This document shows positions 48,286 to 57,530 of a stretch of DNA of 64,000 nucleotides, piece by piece. Origin of the DNA: Lentibacillus jeotgali (lineage in GTDB: Bacteria; Bacillota; Bacilli; Bacillales; Amphibacillaceae); the NCBI RefSeq assembly GCF_000224785.1, contig NZ_AGAV01000012.1, positions 22,546 to 86,545 on the forward strand. Reading direction: 5' to 3'. Both the position numbers and the translations under genes were made by a program. Each line of letters begins with the position of its first letter. Position 1 is the first letter of the stretch. The notes below the pieces were generated by a model. The model was not told the origin of the DNA. It saw nothing but the letters and a program-made list of their open reading frames with translations, and ran no database searches.

Positions 48286-49812
48286 ATGGATTATGTTGTT
48301 GAAATGATAAACATTCGGAAGGAATTTCCCGGCGTTGTAGCTAATGATAATGTGACGCTTCAGTTAAAAAAAGGTGAAATTCATGCTTTGTTAGGCGAAA
48401 ACGGTGCAGGGAAATCAACCCTGATGAATATCTTATTCGGGTTGTATCAGCCCGAAAAAGGGGAAATTCGCGTAAATGGTAAGCCCGTCAAGATAACTGA
48501 CCCGAATGTCGCGAATGATCTTGGTATCGGGATGGTGCACCAGCACTTTATGTTAGTGGAGCCATTTACGGTGACACAAAATATTATCCTGGGAAGTGAA
48601 CCAACGACGTTCGGAAAAATAAACTTAAAAGAAGCTGAGCGGGAAGTTCAGAAATTGTCTGATCGGTATGGTTTGCAGGTGGATGCCACTGCCAGGATAA
48701 GGGATATATCAGTCGGCATGCAGCAGCGGGTTGAAATACTCAAAACATTGTACCGTGGTGCGGAAGTTTTAATCTTTGACGAACCGACCGCTGTATTAAC
48801 CCCGCAGGAAATCACCGAATTAATGGAAATTATGCATTCATTAATTGCTGAAGGGAAATCAATCATTTTAATTACGCACAAATTGAAAGAAATAATGGAA
48901 ATCAGTGACCGGTGTACAGTAATCCGCAAAGGTGCCGGGATTGATACACTGGATGTGAATGACACCTCCGTAACTGAACTGGCCTCGCTTATGGTCGGCA
49001 GAAATGTCAGTTTTAAGATTGACAAGAAACCTGCCGTGCCAAAGGAAACGGTACTAAGTATTCAGAACCTGATGGTAAAAGATAAGCGAAAAGTCGACAT
49101 GGTTAAAGGCATGAATCTGGAGGTGCGGGCAGGAGAAATTGTTGGAATTGCCGGTGTTGATGGCAATGGACAATCAGAATTAATAGAAGCCATCACCGGG
49201 CTTCAGAAAACTGAATCCGGTTCCATCCGGTTAAATAATGATGATATGACGAATCTATCACCGCGTAAAGTTACTGAAAGTGGCATCGGACATATCCCGC
49301 AGGACCGGCATAAATATGGTCTTGTTCTCGATTATTCAATTGGGGAGAATATGGTGCTGCAAACATATTATCAGAAACCGTTTTCCAAATATAAGACGCT
49401 CAATTATAAGGAAATATTCCAAAAGGCTGCAAAGCTGATTGATGAATATGACGTCCGAACTCCCAGCGTTCATACAAAAGCACGGGCTTTGTCTGGTGGA
49501 AATCAGCAAAAAGCGATTATCGGCCGGGAAGTCGACCGTTCCCCCGATTTGCTGATAGCTGCTCAGCCGACAAGGGGGTTGGACGTCGGTGCAATTGAAT
49601 TCATTCATCATAGATTAATAGAAGAGCGTGACAAAGGGAAAGCTGTTCTGCTCGTTTCTTTTGAGCTCGATGAAATATTGGATGTCAGTGACCGGATCGC
49701 CGTTATGTTTGATGGGAAAAATGTAGCCGAAGTTAAACCTGAAGAAACGGATGAAAATGAATTGGGCTTACTGATGGCAGGGAGCAGCACGGAAAAGGCA
49801 GGTGAGAAATAA
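48286..49812 (+). CDS. ABC transporter ATPase for nucleosides (NupO type)
   Basis: A 508-residue double ATPase of the sugar/nucleoside importer type. The first domain has Walker A GENGAGKST, signature SVGMQQRVEILK and Walker B LIFDEPTAVL. The second has a degenerate Walker A GVDGNGQSE (Gln in place of Lys) but an intact signature SGGNQQKAI, and AAQPTRGLD in place of the DEPT box, as usual in this family. AAAGGAGTG precedes the ATG. It is one base from overlap with the next permease gene, so the transporter genes are co-transcribed. Confidence 0.95.
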   Translation: MDYVVEMINIRKEFPGVVANDNVTLQLKKGEIHALLGENGAGKSTLMNILFGLYQPEKGEIRVNGKPVKITDPNVANDLGIGMVHQHFMLVEPFTVTQNIILGSEPTTFGKINLKEAEREVQKLSDRYGLQVDATARIRDISVGMQQRVEILKTLYRGAEVLIFDEPTAVLTPQEITELMEIMHSLIAEGKSIILITHKLKEIMEISDRCTVIRKGAGIDTLDVNDTSVTELASLMVGRNVSFKIDKKPAVPKETVLSIQNLMVKDKRKVDMVKGMNLEVRAGEIVGIAGVDGNGQSELIEAITGLQKTESGSIRLNNDDMTNLSPRKVTESGIGHIPQDRHKYGLVLDYSIGENMVLQTYYQKPFSKYKTLNYKEIFQKAAKLIDEYDVRTPSVHTKARALSGGNQQKAIIGREVDRSPDLLIAAQPTRGLDVGAIEFIHHRLIEERDKGKAVLLVSFELDEILDVSDRIAVMFDGKNVAEVKPEETDENELGLLMAGSSTEKAGEK

Positions 49813-50858
49813 TGAATGCCAATAGACTATTTAATATTCTTGTACCGGTTATTTCTGTTTTAATCGGTCTTTTGGCTGGCGCCCTTATGATGCTTGGCTT
49901 TGGCTATAATCCGATAACAGGATATGCGGCATTATGGAACGGTGCTTTTGGGGATTTATATTATTTCGGTGAAACCATACGTCAGGTAACACCATACATA
50001 TTCACCGGTTTGGCTGTTGCGTTTGCGTTCAGGTCCGGCCTGCTAAACATCGGTGCTGAGGGCCAGGTTATTGTTGGCTGGCTTGCAGCGGTATGGATCG
50101 GTACAACGATTGAAGCACCTATGATTATTCATCTGCCTTTGGCTATTATCGTTGCTGCATTCGCCGGTGCTTTTTGGGGATTTATCCCTGGTCTTTTGAA
50201 AGCAACCCGGGGAGTTCATGAGGTTATCGTGACGATTATGCTGAATTACACAGCTCTGTATTTAGCCAATGCAATTGTTCGTAACGTTCTTTCCGATAAT
50301 GAGGATAAAACACCAGATGTCGCTGCCACAGCTTCACTGGCTTCTGAGTGGTTTCAGAATATGACTTATTTCTCACGTATGCACTATGGCATTTTTATCG
50401 CTTTATTCGCTGCTGTTATCATGTGGTTTATCATTGAGCGGACCTCAGTTGGTTATGAACTGAAGTCGGTTGGGTTCAACGAGCATGCCTCGAAATATGC
50501 TGGCATGAACGTCAAATGGAATATTATACTGTCCATGATAATTTCTGGAGCGTTTGCTGGTCTGGCAGGTGCGATGGAAGGATTGGGCACATTTGGTTAT
50601 ATGTCTGTGCAATCAGGGTTTAATAACCTCGGTTTTGACGGGATAGCAGTGGCGTTGTTGGGAGCAAACACTGCTGTTGGTGTCGTGCTCGCTGCTTTTC
50701 TGTTCGGAGCGCTCAAAGTGGGTGCGTTAAATATGCCTACCGAAGCAGGCGTGCCGACTGAATTGGTTGATGTTATCATTGCACTCATTATTTTTTGTGT
50801 TGCATCAAGTTATATTATTCGCTGGGTGCTGCTTCGCTTTAAAAAGGAGGAGAACTAA
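49812..50858 (+). CDS. ABC transporter permease for nucleosides (NupP type)
   Basis: A 348-residue integral membrane protein of the BPD_transp_2 family with about 8-10 hydrophobic helices. The typical cytoplasmic-loop block GLLNIGAEGQVIVG is near residue 75, and VGFNEHASKYAGM near 218. The ATG overlaps the ATPase stop codon, and its ribosome binding site (AGGTGAGA) lies inside that gene. It pairs with the downstream permease to form the channel. Confidence 0.94.
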   Translation: MNANRLFNILVPVISVLIGLLAGALMMLGFGYNPITGYAALWNGAFGDLYYFGETIRQVTPYIFTGLAVAFAFRSGLLNIGAEGQVIVGWLAAVWIGTTIEAPMIIHLPLAIIVAAFAGAFWGFIPGLLKATRGVHEVIVTIMLNYTALYLANAIVRNVLSDNEDKTPDVAATASLASEWFQNMTYFSRMHYGIFIALFAAVIMWFIIERTSVGYELKSVGFNEHASKYAGMNVKWNIILSMIISGAFAGLAGAMEGLGTFGYMSVQSGFNNLGFDGIAVALLGANTAVGVVLAAFLFGALKVGALNMPTEAGVPTELVDVIIALIIFCVASSYIIRWVLLRFKKEEN

Positions 50859-51818
50859 ATGGGAGTTGTTGATCTATTGCAATCGATTATTCCACAGGCC
50901 TTATTCTTTTCGGCACCTTTGATCTTTACAGCCCTTGGCGGCGTGTTCAGTGAAAGATCCGGCGTTATCAACATTGGCCTGGAAGGTCTGATGGTCATGG
51001 GCGCATTTGTCGGAATTGTATTTAACCTGGCGTTTGCCGAAGTACTTGGATCGTGGACACCGTGGGTATCGATTGTCGTTGCTGCGGTGATATCAGTTAT
51101 TTTCTCACTGATTCACGCAGTGGCAGCCGTCTCATTCCGTGCAGACCAGGTTGTCAGCGGTGTTGCCATTAATTTCCTCGCATTAGGATTAGGTGTCTTT
51201 CTCACCAAACAATGGTATGGCAAAGGGCAAACAGATATCGTTTCACAGCAGTTTTTCACACGTGATATTCCGCTTCTGGCCGATATTCCGATTATTGGGG
51301 AGATATTTTTCCAGGGGATTTATTTAACATCCTACGTGGCGATTGCACTGGCATTTGCAGCATGGTATGTGCTTTATAAAACACCGTTTGGACTGCGGCT
51401 GCGGTCTGTCGGTGAGCATCCAATGGCTGCTGATACGAACGGAATAAATGTTCCTAAGATGCGTTATATTGCAGTCATTCTATCAGGTGCACTTGGAGGC
51501 CTGGGCGGGTCTGTATTTGCCTTAACAATCGTTTTGAACTTCTCCCATGCGACCATTGTCGGTCAAGGGTTTATGTCATTGGCAGCTGTAATCTTTGGAA
51601 AATGGCATCCATTAGGGGCAATGGGAGCGGCTTTGTTTTTTGGCTTTGCTCAGAGTCTGAGTGTTATCAGCGGCGGTGTTCCGCTGCTTGAAGATGTGCC
51701 GCAAGTCTTCCTGCTGATTGCACCATATGTATTGACGATTTTGGCATTGGCTGGGTTTATTGGACGCGCTGAAGCGCCAAGAGCCAATGGTGAACCTTAT
51801 ATTAAAGGAACGAGATAA
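50859..51818 (+). CDS. ABC transporter permease for nucleosides (NupQ type)
   Basis: The second permease, 319 residues, with multiple hydrophobic helices and the block ERSGVINIGLEGLMVMGAF near residue 31 and LRSVGEHPMAADTNGINV near 183. It starts directly after the stop of the first permease, with AAAAAGGAGGAG inside that gene. It completes a BMP importer. Guanosine or other nucleosides are the likely cargo by family; the exact substrate cannot be read from the sequence. Confidence 0.94.
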   Translation: MGVVDLLQSIIPQALFFSAPLIFTALGGVFSERSGVINIGLEGLMVMGAFVGIVFNLAFAEVLGSWTPWVSIVVAAVISVIFSLIHAVAAVSFRADQVVSGVAINFLALGLGVFLTKQWYGKGQTDIVSQQFFTRDIPLLADIPIIGEIFFQGIYLTSYVAIALAFAAWYVLYKTPFGLRLRSVGEHPMAADTNGINVPKMRYIAVILSGALGGLGGSVFALTIVLNFSHATIVGQGFMSLAAVIFGKWHPLGAMGAALFFGFAQSLSVISGGVPLLEDVPQVFLLIAPYVLTILALAGFIGRAEAPRANGEPYIKGTR

Positions 51819-51869
51819 CATTTTTGTTTCATCGCCTGAGTTGTTTTGAAATAAAGCAGCTCGTGTTTT

Positions 51870-51878
51870 TGCTATAAT
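51870..51878 (+). promoter_or_regulatory. extended -10 promoter for ymfF
   Basis: TGC-TATAAT with perfect TATAAT (51873-51878), 65 bases before ymfF. No good -35 box. Confidence 0.5.
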
Positions 51879-51942
51879 ATAACGTATGTAAGCCACACTA
51901 AGTAAGCATGCACATTCAACATATACATAAGGAGGATCCTGA

Positions 51943-53232
51943 ATGAATGGGACCTATGAAGAGGCAGTGAATGAAAATGGTATGAATTTCCATTTTGTTC
52001 CAACTAAAAAATTTAAAACGATAGCCATCACGGCTAAACTTAAAGCCCCCTTAGAACGGGAAACGATAACACAGCGCGCATTGCTGCCATATATTCTGCA
52101 GCAGGGGACACAGTCCTATCCGGATCGAAGTGCGCTTCAGATGAAACTCGATAGTTTATACGGGGCTGTTTTATCAATCAATGGTTCCAAAAAAGGCAAT
52201 CATCACATTATGACAATTCGTCTCGAAACAGCCAATCAGAAATTTATTTCGCACGAGTCTGATATCGTGGATGAAGCAGTGAAGTTATTTAAGGAAATTA
52301 TTTTTGAGCCGAATCATGAAAATAATGCTTTTCCCGGGGAGGTTGTATCCCGGGAAAAGGATACACTCAGACGAAAAATAAATACAGTTACAGATGATAA
52401 AATGCGTTTTGCCAATATGCGTCTGATTGATGAGATGTGCCGTGACGAACGGTATAAACTGCACATCCATGGGTATGAAGATGCTTTGGAACGAATAACT
52501 GCCGAAAACTTATACACTTATTACAAGGCGATGTTACAGGAGGACCAGTTTGATATTTATGTATCAGGAGATATTGACAATGAAGCCCTAAAAGCTAAGC
52601 TGCTGCCGGCATTTCAGCACCATAGGCGGTCCGGTTCAAAGAAACCTATGCAGGAGGCGGAAAAGTATCCCGATCAGGCGAATGTGATCATAGAAAACCA
52701 GCAAATTCAGCAGGCAAAGCTGCACTTTGGCTATCGCACTCACATTACGTTTGGAGATGACGACTACTTTGCTTTGCATGTTTTTAACGGTTTGTTTGGA
52801 GGTTTTCCGAGCTCCAAATTATTTATTAACGTAAGAGAAAAGAACAGCCTGGCTTATTACGCTGCATCAAGATTCGAAAGTCATAAAGGTTTATTGTTCG
52901 TTTTCAGCGGTATCGCGCCTCAGGATTATGAACAGGCGAGAGATATCATTGAACAGCAAATGGACGCCATGAAAAAAGGGGTCTTTACCGAAGAGGAAAT
53001 GGCCAATACAAAAGAATTGATCGTTAACCAGCTGCTTGAAACGATGGACAATTCGAAAGGGATGGTTGAACTGCTTTATCAGCAGGTTGCCGGTGAAATG
53101 AACCTTTCCCCGGATGCGCTGATTGATGGCATCAAAAATGTCAGCAAGGACGATGTTATTCAGGTCGCTAACAAGTTAGATCTGGATACGATTTACTTAT
53201 TGACAAGCCCAGGGGGTGATATAAATGAATAA
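51943..53232 (+). CDS. ymfF: M16-family protein YmfF, catalytic motif absent
   Basis: A 429-residue pitrilysin-fold protein. The place where HxxEH should be reads TQRALLPYILQQGT, so the zinc site is missing and it is probably a non-catalytic partner of YmfH. The second half retains GGFPSSKLFINVREKNSLAYY. NCBI-style annotation links YmfF and YmfH to the 5-aminopentanol modification of elongation factor P. AAGGAGGATCC precedes the ATG. It overlaps ymfH by 8 bases. Confidence 0.92.
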   Translation: MNGTYEEAVNENGMNFHFVPTKKFKTIAITAKLKAPLERETITQRALLPYILQQGTQSYPDRSALQMKLDSLYGAVLSINGSKKGNHHIMTIRLETANQKFISHESDIVDEAVKLFKEIIFEPNHENNAFPGEVVSREKDTLRRKINTVTDDKMRFANMRLIDEMCRDERYKLHIHGYEDALERITAENLYTYYKAMLQEDQFDIYVSGDIDNEALKAKLLPAFQHHRRSGSKKPMQEAEKYPDQANVIIENQQIQQAKLHFGYRTHITFGDDDYFALHVFNGLFGGFPSSKLFINVREKNSLAYYAASRFESHKGLLFVFSGIAPQDYEQARDIIEQQMDAMKKGVFTEEEMANTKELIVNQLLETMDNSKGMVELLYQQVAGEMNLSPDALIDGIKNVSKDDVIQVANKLDLDTIYLLTSPGGDINE

Positions 53233-54508
53233 ACTGGTATATGATCAAATCGGGGAGACTGTCTATAAGGAAAAATTGGAAAATGGCCTGACTGTTTTTC
53301 TGCTGCCTAAATCTGAAATGGCCAAAACGTACAGTATATTTTCCACCAATTTCGGGTCGATTGATCAGACATTTGTACCAATCAATGAGACGAAGCAGAT
53401 TAACGTTCCGGAGGGTGTCGCACATTTTCTGGAGCACAAGATGTTTGAAAAAGAGGACCGGGATGTATTTGCCGATTTCGGCAAACAGGGTGCATCAGCA
53501 AATGCTTACACCTCTTTCACGAAAACAGCATATTTATTCAGTGCTACTGACCAAATCGAAAAAAATATCGAAACATTGCTGGATTTCGTTCAGAATCCAT
53601 ACTTTTCTGAGGAATCGGTTGAGAAAGAAAAAGGGATTATCGCACAGGAAATTGAAATGTACAATGACCAGCCAGATTGGCAATCATTTATGGGGACACT
53701 AAGGGCACTATTCCATCATCACCCGGTAAAAATTGATATCGCAGGCACGGTGGATTCCATTTATGCAATCACAAAGGATGATTTATATACGTGCTACAAT
53801 ACATTTTATCACCCGGAAAACATGACGTTGTTCATAGCCGGTAATTTTAATGAACAGCGGATAATGGATCTGATCCGGCGAAACCAGACATCCAAAGATT
53901 TTGCCGAACTGGAAAATATTAATCGTGGTTACCCGGAAGAGTCCGCGTCGGCAGCCAGGAAAGAGAACAAAATGACAATGCCTGTGTCCGTCCCGAAGTG
54001 TACAGTCGGCATTAAGGAGTCATCATCTGAACTGAGCGGTGATGAATTTATGAAGAAAGACCTGCTGCAGGATATGGTGGTCGATTTTTATTTTTCAAAA
54101 GGCGGACCATTTTACCAGCAGCTTTATGAGAAGCAGCTGATTGATGCGAGCTTTTATTTTGAAACGACGCTTGAGAAAAATTTTGGCTATACATTTATTG
54201 GTGGCAACACAAGTGAGCCAGATCATTTTGCCGATACAGTCAGAGATTTGCTCAAATCCACCCGTGAGGCGCTATTCAGTTCTGAAGAAGTTGAACGTAT
54301 GAAGAAAAAGAAAATCGGCCAATTGCTGAGAGCCATGAATTCTTTGGAGTTCATTGCCAATCAATACATTCATTATGAAACAGTGGGTGCTGATCTGTTC
54401 GGCATTATTCCCGCCATCCAGTCACTTACTGTTGAAGACGTTAACAACTTTTCCCGGAACTGGATTGAAGATGAGCGTATAGCAGTATGTAAAATAGTGA
54501 ACGAATAG
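53225..54508 (+). CDS. ymfH: M16-family zinc peptidase YmfH
   Basis: A 427-residue peptidase of the pitrilysin family with the intact inverted zinc motif HFLEH at residues 67-71 and a downstream EKGIIAQEIEMYND carrying the third ligand Glu. The C-terminal half has GGPFYQQLYEKQLIDASF. It very probably forms a heterodimer with the inactive YmfF, like mitochondrial processing peptidase. GGGGGTGAT precedes the ATG inside ymfF. ymfI follows after 9 bases, tying the pair to the EF-P modification pathway. Confidence 0.93.
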   Translation: MNKLVYDQIGETVYKEKLENGLTVFLLPKSEMAKTYSIFSTNFGSIDQTFVPINETKQINVPEGVAHFLEHKMFEKEDRDVFADFGKQGASANAYTSFTKTAYLFSATDQIEKNIETLLDFVQNPYFSEESVEKEKGIIAQEIEMYNDQPDWQSFMGTLRALFHHHPVKIDIAGTVDSIYAITKDDLYTCYNTFYHPENMTLFIAGNFNEQRIMDLIRRNQTSKDFAELENINRGYPEESASAARKENKMTMPVSVPKCTVGIKESSSELSGDEFMKKDLLQDMVVDFYFSKGGPFYQQLYEKQLIDASFYFETTLEKNFGYTFIGGNTSEPDHFADTVRDLLKSTREALFSSEEVERMKKKKIGQLLRAMNSLEFIANQYIHYETVGADLFGIIPAIQSLTVEDVNNFSRNWIEDERIAVCKIVNE

Positions 54509-54517
54509 GGGATTTCA

Positions 54518-55240
54518 ATGGGGAAAAATGTATTAATTATCGGCGCAAGCGGTGATATTGGGACAGCCGTTGCCGGGCAGCTTGCCGGTAATGGCTGGCA
54601 GCTGATTTTGCATTATAATCAGAATAAACGGGCGATGGAATTCAATCGGAGGCGTTTGAACAATGAAGCCATCCTGATGGAAATACAAGCTGATTTAAGT
54701 GAACAATCGGGTATCAATTATCTGTTAAGCCAGTTTGCTTTTCCGGTGGATGCCATTGTTTTTGCAGGCGGAAGAGCACAATACGGGTTATTCCAGGAAA
54801 CTGACGAACAGGTGATGGATGCCATGCTGACATTGCATGTGAAAGCTCCGTGGGCGATAACAAAACATATACTTCCTTCAATGATTCACAAGCAGCATGG
54901 AAGAATTATTTTTATCACGTCGGTATGGGGAGAGGCGGGTGCCGGAAATGAAGTGGTTTATTCATCTGTTAAAGGCGCGCAAAACAGTTTTGTGAAAGCA
55001 TTGGCCAAAGAAACCGCACCCTCTGGCATTGCCGTGAATGCCGTAAGCCCAGGCTTTATTGATACAAAAATGAATCAGCATCTGCTGGCAGACGAAAAGG
55101 AAAGGATTGTTGATGACATTCCGGCAAACCGCGCAGGGACTTCTGAAGATGTTGCCAACACTGTCAGTTTCCTGATGAATGAACAGTCTGATTATATCCA
55201 TGGAGAGATTATCCATGTCAGCGGTGGCTGGCAATCTTAA
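54518..55240 (+). CDS. ymfI: short-chain reductase YmfI (EF-P 5-aminopentanone reductase)
   Basis: A 240-residue SDR enzyme. The NADP loop is IGASGDIGTAVA, the catalytic Ser lies in FITSVWGEAG, and the active Tyr148 and Lys152 in VYSSVKGA. In B. subtilis YmfI reduces the 5-aminopentanone group attached to a Lys of elongation factor P to 5-aminopentanol, which improves translation of proline-rich stretches needed for swarming. Function here is taken from gene order and family. Generic 3-oxoacyl-ACP reductase is the alternative. Confidence 0.9.
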   Translation: MGKNVLIIGASGDIGTAVAGQLAGNGWQLILHYNQNKRAMEFNRRRLNNEAILMEIQADLSEQSGINYLLSQFAFPVDAIVFAGGRAQYGLFQETDEQVMDAMLTLHVKAPWAITKHILPSMIHKQHGRIIFITSVWGEAGAGNEVVYSSVKGAQNSFVKALAKETAPSGIAVNAVSPGFIDTKMNQHLLADEKERIVDDIPANRAGTSEDVANTVSFLMNEQSDYIHGEIIHVSGGWQS

Positions 55241-55310
55241 AAAGCCATGCATAAACGAATCCATAAATCAAATACTATCCATGTAAAAAATATGAAGGAG
55301 GCAGATTTAA

Positions 55311-55568
55311 ATGTCCGTTCTTGATAATTTTGACACATGGAAAGCATTTTTAGCTGACAGACTTCAGCAGGCTGAGTCCCAAGGTATGGGGCAGCAAACC
55401 ATCTCAAACATGGCTTACGAGGTTGGAGACTATCTGGCGGCCAACACAGACGCAAAAAACAATGAAGAGGCTGTATTACAGGAAATCTGGACTGCTGCAT
55501 CTGATGATGAACGACATGCAATTGCCAGTGCAATGGTTAAACTTGTACAAAATCAGGGAAATGCATAA
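55311..55568 (+). CDS. ymfJ: DUF3243 protein YmfJ
   Basis: An 85-residue, mostly helical protein of the DUF3243 family. It starts SVLDNFDTWKAFLADRLQQAE and contains GMGQQTISNMAYEVGDYLA and MVKLVQNQGNA at the end. The role is unknown. AAGGAGGCAG precedes the ATG, a strong site that suggests good expression. A terminator follows directly. Confidence 0.92.
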   Translation: MSVLDNFDTWKAFLADRLQQAESQGMGQQTISNMAYEVGDYLAANTDAKNNEEAVLQEIWTAASDDERHAIASAMVKLVQNQGNA

Positions 55569-55577
55569 ATGAACGAT

Positions 55578-55613
55578 AAAGAAGCTGCCAAGGTAAGCAG
55601 CTTCTTTATTTTT
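55578..55613 (+). terminator. terminator after ymfJ
   Basis: AAAGAAGCTGC (55578-55588) pairs with GCAGCTTCTTT (55597-55607), then ATTTTTT. Confidence 0.92.
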
Positions 55614-55710
55614 TCCTGAATATAACCATAATCTCCTTTTCTTCATACATAAAATACTTTATTATAGTAATATAGCAATTTTAATCAGTATGCGCACAGA
55701 GGGGTTTGCT

Positions 55711-56499
55711 ATGGAAAAAACAGAGTGGTATCTTGAATATGAAATACAGTATAACCGCCCTGGTTTACTTGGAGACATTTCCTCGCTTTTAGGCATGCTT
55801 TCCATTAATATTATATCCATTAATGGTGTGGCCGCCTCAAGACGGGGAATGCTGCTGCTTTCCAGGAAGGAAGAACAGATAACAAGGCTAAAGTCAATTA
55901 TGCAAACAATGGATACAATTGAGATAAAAAAAGTACGCAAACCGAAACTCCGTGATAAACTTGCCGTCAGACACGGACGTTACATCCAAAGTGATGCGGA
56001 CGACAGGAAAACATTCCGGTTTGTCAGGGATGATTTGGGTATACTCGTGGACTTTATGGCAGAGCTATATAAAAAAGAAGGTCACAAATTAATCGGGATC
56101 CGCGGGATGCCACGCGTCGGAAAGACAGAATCGGTTGTAGCAGCAAGTGTCTGTGCCAATAAGCGATGGTTGTTTGTTTCAAGTACATTGCTTAAACAGA
56201 CCATCCGAAATGAGCTTATTAAAGATGAGTATAATCATGATAATTTATATATTATTGATGGAATTGTTTCAACACGCCGGGCTAATGAACAACATTGGCA
56301 GCTCATCAGGGAAATTATGCAGCTTCCCGCCATCAAAGTTGTTGAACACCCTGATATGTTTGTCCAGGCTACCGAATATAAATTGAGTGATTTCGATTAT
56401 ATAATCGAACTTCGCAGCGATGAAAATGAAGAGATTACATACGAGCCGGTAAACAACAGTTTTGGCCAAGAAGACGGCTTTTCAATGTTCGATTTTTAA
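55711..56499 (+). CDS. ymfK: DUF3388 protein YmfK with N-terminal ACT-like domain
   Basis: A 262-residue protein. The first 75 residues (YEIQYNRPGLLGDISSLLGML) look like an ACT ligand-binding domain. A P-loop-like GMPRVGKTESVV lies near residue 137, followed by the DUF3388 region (RWLFVSSTLLKQTIRNEL). The function is unknown. ATG 55711 follows AGAGGGG; the in-frame ATG at 55690 lies before it and is rejected. The gene stands alone between the ymfJ terminator and ymfM. Confidence 0.9.
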   Translation: MEKTEWYLEYEIQYNRPGLLGDISSLLGMLSINIISINGVAASRRGMLLLSRKEEQITRLKSIMQTMDTIEIKKVRKPKLRDKLAVRHGRYIQSDADDRKTFRFVRDDLGILVDFMAELYKKEGHKLIGIRGMPRVGKTESVVAASVCANKRWLFVSSTLLKQTIRNELIKDEYNHDNLYIIDGIVSTRRANEQHWQLIREIMQLPAIKVVEHPDMFVQATEYKLSDFDYIIELRSDENEEITYEPVNNSFGQEDGFSMFDF

Positions 56500-56516
56500 A
56501 ATGGATGGTGTTATGC

Positions 56517-57452
56517 ATGGAGATCGGAGAAAGATTGAAAGAAGCGAGAGAGGAGCAAAACGTGTCCCTGGAAAGTCTGCAGGAGACAACAAAGATACAA
56601 AAAAGATATCTTGAGGCGATTGAACAGGGGAATTTCAAAATATTACCCGGAACGTTTTATGCGCGTGCCTTTATTAAAGAATATGCTGCAGCAGTCGGAC
56701 TTGATCCCAATGAACTGCTGGAGGAGTATAAAGGGGAAATGCCGCAGACTGAGGAAGAAAGCGCGGCGCAGTATGCACATATTCATCGCTCACGCAAGGA
56801 TAACAATGCAACGAAAAACACCAATATTTTTTCCTTTATACCGACTGTAATTGTCGTGCTGTTGGTGATAGGCATCTTTTTCGTTATATGGCTTTTTTAT
56901 CAGGGGACCGTCTCTGAAGAAAGCACGGAACCTGTTCAGCCACAAGATGATAATGCGGTAACATATAGTGAAGACGAGGAAAATCTGGACAGCAACCAGA
57001 CGGAAAATGAGAGCTCCGGCGGTGAATCGGAAGCAGCGGATGACTCCGAATCGGAGAACTCAAGTGACGAAAACACTGAAAATACATCAGAAGAATCCGA
57101 AGATCCAAAACCCGAGTTTGCGGTAGAGGAAGAAGGAACAGGCAGCCCTCCGGAATCAACCGTCACTCTGAATAATGCAAGTGATGAGGTAACCGCTAAA
57201 ATTGAAGCATCCGGAAAATCCTGGCTTGATGTGGAAAATGATGCCGGCGAATCATTATTTTCTGGTATGGTGAATACCGACAATTCACCGGTGGAGGTTG
57301 ATTTGAGCAATGCTGAACGTGTATGGTTCAGTGTCGGCAGTGCACCGGCTTTGGATATAACGATTGACGGGACTGCTCTGGAATACCCGGTTAACCCTGA
57401 AGAAGAGGTTTATCAAAAAATCTGGGTTAATATTAATAAAGCCGGGGAATAG
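56517..57452 (+). CDS. ymfM: RodZ-like membrane protein YmfM
   Basis: A cell-shape-type protein related to RodZ. The N-terminal helix-turn-helix (about 1-70) has LKEAREEQNVSLESLQETTK. One membrane helix (about 107-130) follows, then a Ser/Glu/Asp-rich acidic linker (about 135-205) and a C-terminal DUF4115 domain ending QKIWVNINKAG. ATG 56517 is preferred to 56505 because the HTH starts MEIGERLKEA. The acidic linker is longer than in B. subtilis by inspection and suits an extracytoplasmic segment in a salt-adapted cell, which is inference. Confidence 0.92.
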   Translation: MEIGERLKEAREEQNVSLESLQETTKIQKRYLEAIEQGNFKILPGTFYARAFIKEYAAAVGLDPNELLEEYKGEMPQTEEESAAQYAHIHRSRKDNNATKNTNIFSFIPTVIVVLLVIGIFFVIWLFYQGTVSEESTEPVQPQDDNAVTYSEDEENLDSNQTENESSGGESEAADDSESENSSDENTENTSEESEDPKPEFAVEEEGTGSPPESTVTLNNASDEVTAKIEASGKSWLDVENDAGESLFSGMVNTDNSPVEVDLSNAERVWFSVGSAPALDITIDGTALEYPVNPEEEVYQKIWVNINKAGE

Positions 57453-57476
57453 TTATGATCAAATGGAGGTTATTTG

Positions 57477-57510
57477 AAAAACCCTTCCTTAATTAACAGG
57501 GAAGGGTTTT
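57477..57510 (+). terminator. terminator between ymfM and pgsA
   Basis: AAAACCCTTCC pairs with GGAAGGGTTTT around an 11-base loop. The T-run is short and the pgsA ribosome binding site follows at 57515. Confidence 0.8.
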
Positions 57511-57530
57511 ACATGCAGGAGGGATACAGT

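Noticed and set aside
49140..49175. Second Walker A of the ABC ATPase with Gln in place of Lys, as a possible inactivating mutation
   Set aside because: Degenerate second nucleotide sites are normal in the sugar/nucleoside double-ATPase family.
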